This document shows, piece by piece, positions 26,972-35,253 of a DNA stretch of 64,000 bases; the first letter of the stretch is position 1, and each line of letters begins with the position of its first letter. A program made the position numbers and the translations under genes. The notes under the pieces were generated by a model. The model saw nothing but the letters and a program-made list of their open reading frames with translations, made no database searches and was not told where the DNA came from. The stretch covers positions 124,001 to 188,000 of the forward strand of contig NZ_JAGXJN010000004.1 in assembly GCF_019091455.1 (NCBI RefSeq). Reading direction: 5' to 3'. The DNA comes from Chitinophaga sp. GbtcB8 (GTDB lineage: Bacteria; Bacteroidota; Bacteroidia; Chitinophagales; Chitinophagaceae).

Positions 26972-29404
26972 TTATTCTGTTCTTAAACTTTTTACAGGAT
27001 CCATCAGCGCCGCTTTTACAGACTGGAAGCTGATGGTACATAATGCTATTATTACGGCAATGCTCCCGGAAAGTATAAATACCCACCATTGTATGGTGGT
27101 ACGGTATGCAAACTCCTGCAGCCAGCTATTCATAATATACCAGCCCACCGGTATAGCTATAACAATAGCTATCAGCACCAGCTTAATAAAATCGCGGCTT
27201 AACAGCGTAACAATATCTGCTACGGATGCGCCATGTACCTTACGGATGCCTATTTCCTTGGTGCGCTGTTCTGCAGTAAATATGGCAAGGCCGGAAAGGC
27301 CCAGGCATGCTACTACAATGGCCAGCACGGCAAACCAGATGAAGATATTGCCGGTACGCCGGTCGGCCTGGTAAATAGCGTTAAAATCATCATCCATAAA
27401 AGAGTACAGGAAAGGCTGGCCGGGCACCATGGCATCCCACTGTTTTTGTACCTGCGCTACCACGGCAGGCATATTGTTACTTTTAATACGGAAGGCCATG
27501 CTGCCTCTTTCCTCATCCATCCACAACAGCAAAGGCGTTATGGCCTGGTGCATAGAGTTATAATTAAAATCTTTTACCACGCCTATAATGTGAAAGGTGG
27601 TCCTGCTGGCTACATTGGCGCCTTGGGGAAGATACAGCTCCTGGTTCAGCGGGTTATTAAAACCCAGCAAACGGGCCGCTGTTTCATTTACAATAATACC
27701 GGTGGAATCTGATGCAAAACTTTCCGGCGCAAAATTGCGGCCGTCCGCCATTTGCATGCGCAGGGTAGGAATATAATGCTCATCCACGGACCAGGTTTCT
27801 GCCGTTACCACACTGGCAGGGTCCAGGTTACGGTCTTTAAAAAAGCCGGGGCTGTTACGGTACTGCCCTGTAGGCAAAAAGCCCGTCATGGTACCATTTT
27901 CCACACCCGCTATCTTTAATACGGCTTCCCTAAAAGCCTTTACCTGCTTGTACAGCGGGTAGGTGTTCTGCAAAACCAGCACCTGGTGGCGGTTATAGCC
28001 TATTTGCCGGTTTTGTATATAATGCAGCTGGTTATAAATAACAATGGTGCCTACAATAAGTACAGAAGATATTACAAACTGGAACACTACCAGTGTGCTG
28101 CGAATGTTTTTGGTATTAGCGCCGGAAGTAAGCCTGCCCTTAAGTGCCTGCAAAGGCTTAAAACCGGAAAGAAAAAATGCGGGATAAGCACCGGCCAGCA
28201 TGCCCACTACCAGTAGCAGTAACAGGAAGTAAGCAATTATGCGGGGGCTATATAAGAGGTGTATGCTCATCTGTTGCCCTGCCATCTGGCTAAAGTAGGG
28301 CAGCAGCAGTATTACGGCCAGCAATGCCAGGCCCATAGCCATGGTGCATATAAGCCAGCTTTCTGCCAGGAACTGCATTACCAGCTGCTTACGCAGGGAG
28401 CCCAGTGTTTTACGTACGCCTACCTCTTTAGCCCTGCTGGCAGAACGGGCGGTGGAGAGGTTCATGAAATTTATACAGGCAATAAGCAGTATGAAAATAC
28501 CGGCAGCAGAGAAGATGTATACATACTGCACATTTCCGCCCGGTTCAATGGTACTCTGGTCTGCCTTATCCGCATGCAGGTGTATATCTGCCAGCGGCAG
28601 TATACCGTAGTGTACATAACCGCCCTGTTTCTCCAGGTCGTTCAGGCTAATGTGGAACAATTGCTGGTAACGGACGCCCATGTACTTACGCACCACATCT
28701 TTTACGCGGGCTTTCAGAAACTCTCCTGTGGTGCCGGGGCGTACCAGCAGGTAGGTGTAGTAGTTATTATTAAGCCAGTTATTACTGCGGCTGTCGGCTA
28801 TTTCCGACATGCTCATAATAAAATTAAAATGGAAGTGTGAGGGGCCGGGAATGTCTTTCATTACACCCGTTACACGGTAATCAGCCGTATTGTTGATGTG
28901 CAGCATTTTTCCCACCACATCAGTGGATTGAAAATATTTCCTGGCAGCGCTTTCAGATATTACTACCGAAAAGGGATCCCTTAATGCTGTTTTGGGATCA
29001 CCGGCAATAAGCGGCAGCGTAAATACCTCAAACATCGTAGAATCGGCCCAGGTGGCATTTTTTTCCTGCAGGGTTTCATGGCCTTTATTCACCATAATAT
29101 CCCGTGAGGTAAGCAGGCGCACCATTTTTTCAACCTGCGGGTATTCACTTACCATGGTAGGGCCCATAGGGTCTGGTACCAGGCTGGAAATATAGCTGCT
29201 GCCATTTACGCGGATGTTGGTGCTAAGCCTGTAAATACGTTCCCAGTGCTTATTATACCGGTCATAGCTCAGCTCATTTTGCACCCATAAGAGTAACAGC
29301 AGGCCTACGGTAAGGCCTATAGTTAATCCGCCCACGTTAATGAGCGTGAAAACTTTTTGCTTCCACAAATTGCGCCAGGCTATTTTCAGGTAGTTTTTAA
29401 ACAT
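26972..29404 (-). CDS. FtsX/MacB-type ABC permease (paralogue 3)
   Basis: 810 residues, starting [19 protein letters not shown] and ending DPVKSLRTE. Layout as in the two paralogues: first helix about 20-42, periplasmic MacB-PCD domain, helices from about 285 (YVYIFSAAGIFILLIACINFMNL), second periplasmic domain, and final helices after KEIGIRKVHGAS. Its ATG overlaps the last eight bases of the ATPase gene at 29397 (translational coupling). The relic of a fourth copy follows two to five bases beyond its stop. Confidence 0.93.
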   Translation of the reverse strand: MFKNYLKIAWRNLWKQKVFTLINVGGLTIGLTVGLLLLLWVQNELSYDRYNKHWERIYRLSTNIRVNGSSYISSLVPDPMGPTMVSEYPQVEKMVRLLTSRDIMVNKGHETLQEKNATWADSTMFEVFTLPLIAGDPKTALRDPFSVVISESAARKYFQSTDVVGKMLHINNTADYRVTGVMKDIPGPSHFHFNFIMSMSEIADSRSNNWLNNNYYTYLLVRPGTTGEFLKARVKDVVRKYMGVRYQQLFHISLNDLEKQGGYVHYGILPLADIHLHADKADQSTIEPGGNVQYVYIFSAAGIFILLIACINFMNLSTARSASRAKEVGVRKTLGSLRKQLVMQFLAESWLICTMAMGLALLAVILLLPYFSQMAGQQMSIHLLYSPRIIAYFLLLLLVVGMLAGAYPAFFLSGFKPLQALKGRLTSGANTKNIRSTLVVFQFVISSVLIVGTIVIYNQLHYIQNRQIGYNRHQVLVLQNTYPLYKQVKAFREAVLKIAGVENGTMTGFLPTGQYRNSPGFFKDRNLDPASVVTAETWSVDEHYIPTLRMQMADGRNFAPESFASDSTGIIVNETAARLLGFNNPLNQELYLPQGANVASRTTFHIIGVVKDFNYNSMHQAITPLLLWMDEERGSMAFRIKSNNMPAVVAQVQKQWDAMVPGQPFLYSFMDDDFNAIYQADRRTGNIFIWFAVLAIVVACLGLSGLAIFTAEQRTKEIGIRKVHGASVADIVTLLSRDFIKLVLIAIVIAIPVGWYIMNSWLQEFAYRTTIQWWVFILSGSIAVIIALCTISFQSVKAALMDPVKSLRTE

Positions 29405-30086
29405 GAAACTGTTCTTTGATATTCTCTGTTACCACCTTACCATCAAACAGGTTAATAATGCGGTGTGCAAAACCTGCATCATAAGGGCTGTGTGTAACCA
29501 TTACCATGGTAGTACCGGCATCATTCAGCTCCTGCAGCAGCTTCATTACTTCTTCACCATTCGTACTATCCAGGTTACCGGTGGGCTCATCCGCCAGTAT
29601 CATTTTAGGTTTGGCTACTACAGCGCGGGCAATGGCCACCCTTTGCTGCTGACCACCGGACAGCTGCTGCGGAAAGTGGTTGCGGCGGTGCATAATGTTC
29701 ATGCGCTCCAGCACTGCCTCCACTTTTTGCTTTCTTTCACTGGACGGCACTTTCAGGTACAGGAGGGGTAGCTCAACATTTTCAAACACCGTTAGCTCTT
29801 CGATCTGGTTAAAGCTCTGGCACACAAAACCAATAGAACCTTTACGCAGCTGCGCACGCTGGCGCTCGCTCATACGGGCTACTTCCTTATCCCAGAAAAA
29901 ATATTCACCGCCACTGGGGTTATCCAGCAGGCCCAGTATGTTCAGCAAGGTGGATTTACCACAGCCGGAGGGGCCCATAATGGCTACAAACTCTCCATCC
30001 TGAATTTCCATATTAATACCGTTCAGGGCGGTAGTTTCTACTTCTTCTGTTGTAAATAACTTTTGAAGATTAACGGTTTTTATCAT
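29397..30086 (-). CDS. ABC transporter ATPase, MacB/LolD type (canonical)
   Basis: 229 residues with standard motifs: Walker [11 protein letters not shown]-loop region [18 protein letters not shown], signature [14 protein letters not shown], Walker [14 protein letters not shown] and switch His in MVTHSPYD. Its last eight bases overlap the start of the permease at 26972-29404, so this ATPase and that permease are the natural pair, while the second ATPase (21256) sits with paralogue 1. Cytoplasmic side of the export machine. Confidence 0.95.
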   Translation of the reverse strand: MIKTVNLQKLFTTEEVETTALNGINMEIQDGEFVAIMGPSGCGKSTLLNILGLLDNPSGGEYFFWDKEVARMSERQRAQLRKGSIGFVCQSFNQIEELTVFENVELPLLYLKVPSSERKQKVEAVLERMNIMHRRNHFPQQLSGGQQQRVAIARAVVAKPKMILADEPTGNLDSTNGEEVMKLLQELNDAGTTMVMVTHSPYDAGFAHRIINLFDGKVVTENIKEQFHV

Positions 30087-30146
30087 GTTGATTAATTTAA
30101 ATATCCAATAGATTGATCCAACAATACAATAGATGGAAGGCCGGTC

Positions 30147-31394
30147 TTAGAACACCAATACCTCCTTATCCCCGAAGTTCTCGTAAGAGGAAGTGATCAC
30201 CTGCTCACCAGGCTGCAGCCCTTCCAGCACCTCAAAGAACAGCGGGTTCTTTTGACCCAGGGATATGTTGCGTTTTACCGCACGCTTACCGCCTTTATCC
30301 AGCACATATACCCAGTTGCCGCCGGTATCAGAGAAAAAGCCGCCTACCGGCAGCAGCACTGCTTCTGATGACTTACCCAGCTCCAGGCGTATGGGGGAGG
30401 ATTGCCCGCGGCGTATGCCTTCCGGGGTACCCTTTACAAAGTTCATATCCACATTAAAACGCGCGTTGATCACCTCCGGGAAAGCTTTGGTAACTTCCAG
30501 CTGATAGGTTTTACCGTTAAATTCAAAAGAGGCTTTTAAACCGGCAAATACCCGGGAAAGGTAATGCTCATCCACTTCTGCGCGCATCTTAAAACCATCC
30601 AGGTCATCTATCTGCCCGATATTTTGCCCCGCGGTAATGCTGGAGCCTACCTCCACATTCACGGACGACAGCTGCCCTTCAATAGGCGCCCGTACGATCA
30701 GGTTGTTCAGGTTGTCCTTCATCATCTGCAGATTACGCTGGGTGCGTGCAATAGTACCTTCCAGCTGTGCTATCTGCAATTTGGCATTTTCTTCCTGGTA
30801 TTTCTGGCTTTCTATTTCAATTTGCCGCTGCTTTAGCAGGCCTTCATAATCCAGCTTGGTTTTAACAAACTCCTGGCGGGCTACTATCTTCTCATCCACC
30901 AGCTGTTTATTACGGTCGTAAATATCCTTGGCCTGGTCTATCTTGTAATCCAGGTCGCTGAGCGCTTTTTCCAGCGTATAGCGGTTTTGTTTCAGGCTAA
31001 GGCGGGTGTTCTGCAGCTCATTGATCAGGCGGTACATTTCTGTTTCATGGTTCATAAACTCCATTTGCATACGCTGGTTTTCCAGGCGCAAAATAGAATC
31101 GCCCCGCTTAACCATGCTGCCGCCTTCCAGGTATTTCTGGCTTACATACCCGCCTTCAATAGCATCCAGGCGAATGGTTTTTAATGGTTGTACCACGGCC
31201 GTAACGGCTATATATTGATCAAAAGTACCTTTGGTAACAGTGCTGACAGTGATCTTATCCTTTTCCACATTCAGCCGGGAACGGTGATCGGCAAATATGA
31301 GGTTATATGCCAGCAGCAGTACCACCAGACTGCCGCCGCCTATCAGAAGAATACGTTTACCTGACCAGAATTTTTTTTCTAATTTTCTATCCAT
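30147..31394 (-). CDS. HlyD/MacA-type periplasmic adaptor, first gene of the export operon
   Basis: 415 residues from the ATG at 31394 (MDRKLEKKFWSGKRILLIG); an in-frame ATG at 31442 would place the start inside the promoter-like site at 31426-31443. Membrane anchor (ILLIGGGSLVVLLLAYNLIF), lipoyl half-motif (IRLDAIEGGYVSQKYLEGGSMVKRGDSILRL), coiled-coil hairpin (about 110-220), second half (NNLIVRAPIEGQLSSVNVEVGSSITAG) and C-terminal barrel. Divergent from the sigma54 regulator at 31658, which probably controls this operon. Confidence 0.92.
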   Translation of the reverse strand: MDRKLEKKFWSGKRILLIGGGSLVVLLLAYNLIFADHRSRLNVEKDKITVSTVTKGTFDQYIAVTAVVQPLKTIRLDAIEGGYVSQKYLEGGSMVKRGDSILRLENQRMQMEFMNHETEMYRLINELQNTRLSLKQNRYTLEKALSDLDYKIDQAKDIYDRNKQLVDEKIVARQEFVKTKLDYEGLLKQRQIEIESQKYQEENAKLQIAQLEGTIARTQRNLQMMKDNLNNLIVRAPIEGQLSSVNVEVGSSITAGQNIGQIDDLDGFKMRAEVDEHYLSRVFAGLKASFEFNGKTYQLEVTKAFPEVINARFNVDMNFVKGTPEGIRRGQSSPIRLELGKSSEAVLLPVGGFFSDTGGNWVYVLDKGGKRAVKRNISLGQKNPLFFEVLEGLQPGEQVITSSYENFGDKEVLVF

Positions 31395-31425
31395 GATTGA
31401 CATGCCTATTTGGCTGCCCTGGAAG

Positions 31426-31443
31426 TTCAACCAACATGCCAAA
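31426..31443 (-). promoter_or_regulatory. Candidate sigma54 promoter of the export operon
   Basis: Minus strand reads TTTGGCATGTTGGTTGAA. TGGCATG-N4-TTGAA keeps the spacing and the -24 GG of the sigma54 consensus TGGCACG-N4-TTGCA, with C-to-T at one -24 position and GC-to-GA in the -12 element. A start site about 12 bases downstream would leave a leader of roughly 20 bases before the ATG at 31394. A sigma54 activator is encoded divergently. Confidence 0.45.
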
Positions 31444-31503
31444 GCTATAAAACCTTTACCAGTAAGGGATTCCGAAAAAACAGGCGGCTAAAAACGTTCT
31501 GTA

Positions 31504-31531
31504 CCGGACAATACTTGTTCATTTCCGGACA
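31504..31531. promoter_or_regulatory. Two CCGGACA direct repeats, candidate activator sites
   Basis: CCGGACA at 31504-31510 and again at 31525-31531: start-to-start distance 21 bases, two helical turns. They lie 60 to 105 bases upstream of the sigma54-like site, the usual range for an NtrC-type upstream activating sequence. The regulator at 31658 is the likely binder. Confidence 0.45.
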
Positions 31532-31657
31532 CTTTTAAAACCCGGCGAAAACCGCCGGGAAAAAGGAAATCTTTGATTAATATTGCCAGTGGCGGGCTGC
31601 CGCCATTATCCAACCCCTGGCACCGATACAGGAATATAGTTTGCAGAACTAAAAAAT

Positions 31658-33007
31658 ATGATGACGACAACACTACCCGGAAAAATTTTGATAGTTGACG
31701 ATGATATGGATGTGCTGAGGGCTGCCCGCCTGTTATTAAAGCGCCATTTTGAACAGGTGGACTTTGAGCGCAACCCGCAAAAGATCCCTTACCTGGTTTC
31801 CAACTTTGATTATGATGTAATACTGCTGGACATGAACTTTACCCGCGACCTGAGCAGTGGTAAAGAAGGTTTTGAGTGGCTGGACCGTATCCTGGACCTG
31901 AAACCCCAGTCGTCCGTAGTTATGTTCACAGCTTATGGCGATGTAGAGATGGCTGTACGCGCCATTAAAGCCGGCGCCACTGATTTTGTGCTGAAACCCT
32001 GGGAAAATGAAAAGCTGCTGGCTACCATGCAGGCCGCTTTTAATAAACACCGTGCCGCCACCCAAAAAGAAAAGCCCGCAAATAATACGGACGGGGAGCT
32101 GATAACCGGCAACAGCGCTGCCATGCAGCAGGTAATGGATACCGTGAACCGGGTAGCTGCCACGGATGCTAACATACTGATACTGGGCGAGAACGGTACC
32201 GGTAAAGACATGCTGGCCCGTCACATTCACCACCTGAGCCAGCGTAATAAACAACCCTTTGTAAGTGTGGACCTGGGCGCCATTAGCGAAACGCTTTTTG
32301 AAAGCGAGCTGTTTGGTCACGTAAAAGAAGCGTTTACGGATGCCCGTGAGGACCGCAACGGCCGTTTTGAAGAAGCTGACAGGGGTACTATTTTCCTGGA
32401 TGAGATAGGCAATATTTCCCTCCCCTTCCAGGCCAAGCTGCTAACGGTGCTGCAAAACCGTTCTGTTACCAAAGTAGGCTCCAACAAAACCATCCCGGTA
32501 GATGTAAGGCTGATCTGCGCCACCAACCGCCATATTCAGCAAATGGCCAGCCAGCACCTGTTCCGCCAGGATCTGTTATACCGCATTAACACCATAGAGA
32601 TCCAGCTCCCTCCCCTGCGGGAGCGGTTAGAAGATATTGTGCCGCTGGCTGAACACTTTTTGCAGCTATACCGCGATAAATACAAACGTACGGTAAGCAC
32701 TTTACATGAATCTTTGGTGCAGCAGCTAAAGCAGTACGAATGGCCGGGCAATATCCGCGAGCTGCAGCATGCCATTGAAAGGGCCGTTATCCTGTCACAG
32801 GGTAAAAGCCTGATGCCTAAAGACGTATTTGTGAAAAGCCCGGCTAAAGAGCAGGAGCTGGATACCGGTTATAACCTGGAAGAAATGGAACGTACCATTA
32901 TTACCCAGGCTATGAAAAAGGTGAATGGCAATATTACAGAGGCCGCACGGGAGCTGGGGCTGAGCAGAGCTGCGTTGTACCGGCGGCTAGAAAAATACAA
33001 TCTTTAA
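31658..33007 (+). CDS. Sigma54-dependent response regulator with altered GAFTGA loop
   Basis: 449 residues. Receiver (about 1-130; Asp in DVILLDMNFTRD), AAA+ domain (Walker A GENGTGKD, Walker B GTIFLDEIGNI) and Fis-type helix-turn-helix (NITEAARELGLSRAALYRRL). The sigma54-contacting loop, normally GAFTGA, reads EAFTDA (in GHVKEAFTDAREDR): the essential Phe and Thr remain but both glycines are replaced. A GAFTDA form is, to my knowledge, frequent in Bacteroidota; the leading Glu is less usual. Divergent from the export operon and followed by its kinase. Confidence 0.92.
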   Translation: MMTTTLPGKILIVDDDMDVLRAARLLLKRHFEQVDFERNPQKIPYLVSNFDYDVILLDMNFTRDLSSGKEGFEWLDRILDLKPQSSVVMFTAYGDVEMAVRAIKAGATDFVLKPWENEKLLATMQAAFNKHRAATQKEKPANNTDGELITGNSAAMQQVMDTVNRVAATDANILILGENGTGKDMLARHIHHLSQRNKQPFVSVDLGAISETLFESELFGHVKEAFTDAREDRNGRFEEADRGTIFLDEIGNISLPFQAKLLTVLQNRSVTKVGSNKTIPVDVRLICATNRHIQQMASQHLFRQDLLYRINTIEIQLPPLRERLEDIVPLAEHFLQLYRDKYKRTVSTLHESLVQQLKQYEWPGNIRELQHAIERAVILSQGKSLMPKDVFVKSPAKEQELDTGYNLEEMERTIITQAMKKVNGNITEAARELGLSRAALYRRLEKYNL

Positions 33008-33010
33008 AAT

Positions 33011-33091
33011 GCTGAATGCAAAACGCTTAACGCTTAACGCACAGTGCGGGCAGCATTCAGCGTTAAGCGTCAGGCACTTAGCGTTAAGCAC
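33011..33091. repeat. Word-type inverted repeat between regulator and kinase genes
   Basis: gctgaatgc (33011-33019) mirrors gcattcagc (33053-33061), and cgcttaacgc words (33023-33040) mirror gcgttaagc words (33060-33090). It begins four bases after the regulator's stop and ends four bases before the kinase ATG at 33095. Same vocabulary as 1651-1733. A strong structure here would separate expression of regulator and kinase. Confidence 0.65.
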
Positions 33092-33094
33092 TCC

Positions 33095-34432
33095 ATGAGT
33101 CATTTCAGCATAAATATATTTCTCCGCATTCTGCTGCTAACAGTTACCATAACAGCAGGTGTTTGGCTATGGCGGCTGGCAGGCGTTATCCCGGGTATAG
33201 CATTGATCATACTTATCATTATCCAGATCTATGGTTTGTATTATTACCTGAACCGGGTGAACCGCAAGCTGACGCTGTTCCTGGAATCCATCCGCTATGA
33301 AGATTTTTCCATTCGTTTTAATGCGGACAATAAAATGGGTAAAAGCTTCCGGGAGCTGAACCAGCAGTTTAATGAAGTGCTGGACGCCTTTCGCCAAACC
33401 CGTGCTGAGAAAGAAGCCAACCTGAAGTATATTGATACAATTGTACAGCATATCAGCATTGGTATGCTGTCTTTTGATGCAGAAGGAAAAATAGAGCTCA
33501 TCAACCCCTCTGCTTTCCGCCTGCTGAATATTTACCGCCTGCGCAATATTGCAGAACTAAAAAGCACCCACCCCGATCTGCCTGAGCTGCTGTTACAGCT
33601 ACGCTCCGGCAATAAGATCCTATACCGCACCCGCCAGGAACAACAGCTATCTATACACGCTGCCACCATTCGCCTGCAAGGAAGGCTGGTAAAGCTTATC
33701 AGCCTGCAAAACATTCATACGGAGCTGCAGGAAAAGGAGCTGGAAGCCTGGCAAAACCTTACCAAGATCTTACGGCACGAGATCATGAACTCCGTTACAC
33801 CCATTGTATCCCTTATTGGCACCATGCAGGAAATAGTTGAGCAGGATATTGCACCCTATACCCAGCAGCCGGAAGCCATAGCCGACCTGCAGGAAGCCCT
33901 GCAAACCGTAGAAAGCCGCAGCAAAGGCATTATGAACTTTGTGAACGCCTACCGCGATTATACTACCCTGCCCAAACCACAGTTCACTGATGTGAACCTG
34001 AAGGCGCTTATTACCTCCGTTAGTAACCTGCTGCTGCCGGAGCTGCGGCAGGCCGGCGTACATTACCAATACACCCCGGAAGCAGATGATGCCTACATAC
34101 ATGCAGATATTGCCCAGCTGCAAATGGTGCTCATTAACCTTATTAAGAATGCTATGGATGCGCTGGAACATACCACTGCGGCGGATATTCATGTTAAAAC
34201 CTACATGAGCAATCCCCAGCAGGTATGTATTGCCATTATTGATAACGGCCCCGGTATTGATGCCGATGCGCTGAATAAGATCTTCATCCCCTTTTATACC
34301 ACCAAGAAAAAAGGCAGCGGCATTGGGCTAAGCCTTTCCCAGCAGATCATACAGTCACATGGCGGGCAGCTGAAAGTAAGCAGCCGCAATGAAGAAGGCA
34401 CCACCTTTTACATTGTGCTGGGAGTGGTATAG
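33095..34432 (+). CDS. NtrY-type sensor histidine kinase, partner of the sigma54 regulator
   Basis: 445 residues from the ATG at 33095 (MSHFSINIFLRILLL); an in-frame ATG at 33044 would translate repeat sequence. Two close membrane helices (about 8-25 and 30-50) with almost no periplasmic loop, a HAMP-like linker, PAS domain (about 105-200; IDTIVQHISIGMLSFDAEGKIELINP), H-box LRHEIMNSVTPIVSL, N-box MVLINLIKNAMDAL and ATP-lid DNGPGIDADALNKIF, GSGIGLSLSQQII. The lack of a sensor loop suggests it senses within the membrane or cytoplasm. Forms a two-component pair with 31658-33007. Confidence 0.92.
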   Translation: MSHFSINIFLRILLLTVTITAGVWLWRLAGVIPGIALIILIIIQIYGLYYYLNRVNRKLTLFLESIRYEDFSIRFNADNKMGKSFRELNQQFNEVLDAFRQTRAEKEANLKYIDTIVQHISIGMLSFDAEGKIELINPSAFRLLNIYRLRNIAELKSTHPDLPELLLQLRSGNKILYRTRQEQQLSIHAATIRLQGRLVKLISLQNIHTELQEKELEAWQNLTKILRHEIMNSVTPIVSLIGTMQEIVEQDIAPYTQQPEAIADLQEALQTVESRSKGIMNFVNAYRDYTTLPKPQFTDVNLKALITSVSNLLLPELRQAGVHYQYTPEADDAYIHADIAQLQMVLINLIKNAMDALEHTTAADIHVKTYMSNPQQVCIAIIDNGPGIDADALNKIFIPFYTTKKKGSGIGLSLSQQIIQSHGGQLKVSSRNEEGTTFYIVLGVV

Positions 34433-34482
34433 TTTTGTTATATTAGATGCTGTACTAACACCTCACTGATAACCACCACTGT

Positions 34483-35157
34483 ATGAACTTACGCTGGCCC
34501 GTGCTCTATTTCATCCTGCTGCTGGCTGATCTTATTGCCATTATGCTGCAGGCAGATACAGTCCGATTTGTTACCAAACCCCTGCTGATGGTATTGCTGG
34601 GCGTTTATTTGCTGGCGCGTATTAACCATTTGCGGCCGGCTGTTTTCCGTAATTTCTTACTGGCTGCGCTCTTTTTTTCCTGGGCAGGAGATATTTTTTT
34701 ACTGTGGCCGGCATACTTTTTACCCGGCCTGGGCTGTTTTCTGCTGGCCCACCTGGCCTACATTGGCTTTTTCCTGAAAGTACGGTATACCAACTATCCC
34801 CTGCCCCTGTGTAAGTACCTGTTCATTTTTTTATCAGAAGCAGTAGTAATAGCCTTCCTGTTCTTTATGTTCCCTTACCTGGGTAGTATGCGCGTGCCCG
34901 TTATAGTATACGCCAGTACCATTTCCTTTACCCTGTTATGTGTTATGCACGCTTTCCGCTTCGGGGAGCAGCCTATGGGCTGGTATTGCATTGCCGGCGC
35001 CCTCCTTTTCATTTGTTCCGATGCCATGATAGCCCTGCAGCGCTTTTACCACAACTTTCCGGCAGCCAGTGTACTTATCATGCTCACTTATGGCCTGGCA
35101 CAATGGGCTTTGATAGAAGGCGGCACCAGGTATTTGAATTCACGCGTTAAAGCGTAA
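34483..35157 (+). CDS. Lysoplasmalogenase, YhhN/TMEM86 family
   Basis: 224 residues, polytopic: about eight membrane helices across the whole length. Family segments RFVTKPLLMVLLGVYLL, FSWAGDIFLLWP and GALLFICSDAMIALQRF carry the conserved Lys/Asp and Ser-Asp residues. Members hydrolyse the vinyl ether bond of lysoplasmalogens or related ether lipids; the bacterial substrate is uncertain. Not obviously in an operon with the kinase upstream (50-base gap). Followed by the inverted repeat at 35172-35241. Confidence 0.85.
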   Translation: MNLRWPVLYFILLLADLIAIMLQADTVRFVTKPLLMVLLGVYLLARINHLRPAVFRNFLLAALFFSWAGDIFLLWPAYFLPGLGCFLLAHLAYIGFFLKVRYTNYPLPLCKYLFIFLSEAVVIAFLFFMFPYLGSMRVPVIVYASTISFTLLCVMHAFRFGEQPMGWYCIAGALLFICSDAMIALQRFYHNFPAASVLIMLTYGLAQWALIEGGTRYLNSRVKA

Positions 35158-35171
35158 ATTTGATTTGCGAT

Positions 35172-35241
35172 TTTAGATTTTAGATTTACGATTTTTTGGA
35201 AGTATACCTTTAAATCTAAGATCGTACATCTAAAATCTAAA
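35172..35241. repeat. Word-type inverted repeat after the YhhN-family gene
   Basis: The 21-base arm 35172-35192 (tttagattttagatttacg..) matches the reverse of 35221-35241 at 20 of 21 positions; loop 28 bases. It begins 15 bases after the stop at 35157 and ends 12 bases before nadB. Words are shared with 11671-11724. Probable terminator-like element. Confidence 0.7.
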
Positions 35242-35253
35242 CTCAGACTGGTT

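Noticed and set aside
31541..31559. cccggcg/cgccggg hairpin with TTTT on the minus strand as a terminator
   Set aside because: No gene ends there; it lies in the divergent regulatory region. A role as attenuator would need transcription to start upstream of it, for which there is no sign.
31618..31650. TGGCAC and TTTGCA before the sigma54 regulator as a -24/-12 promoter
   Set aside because: The spacing is 12 bases too long for sigma54.
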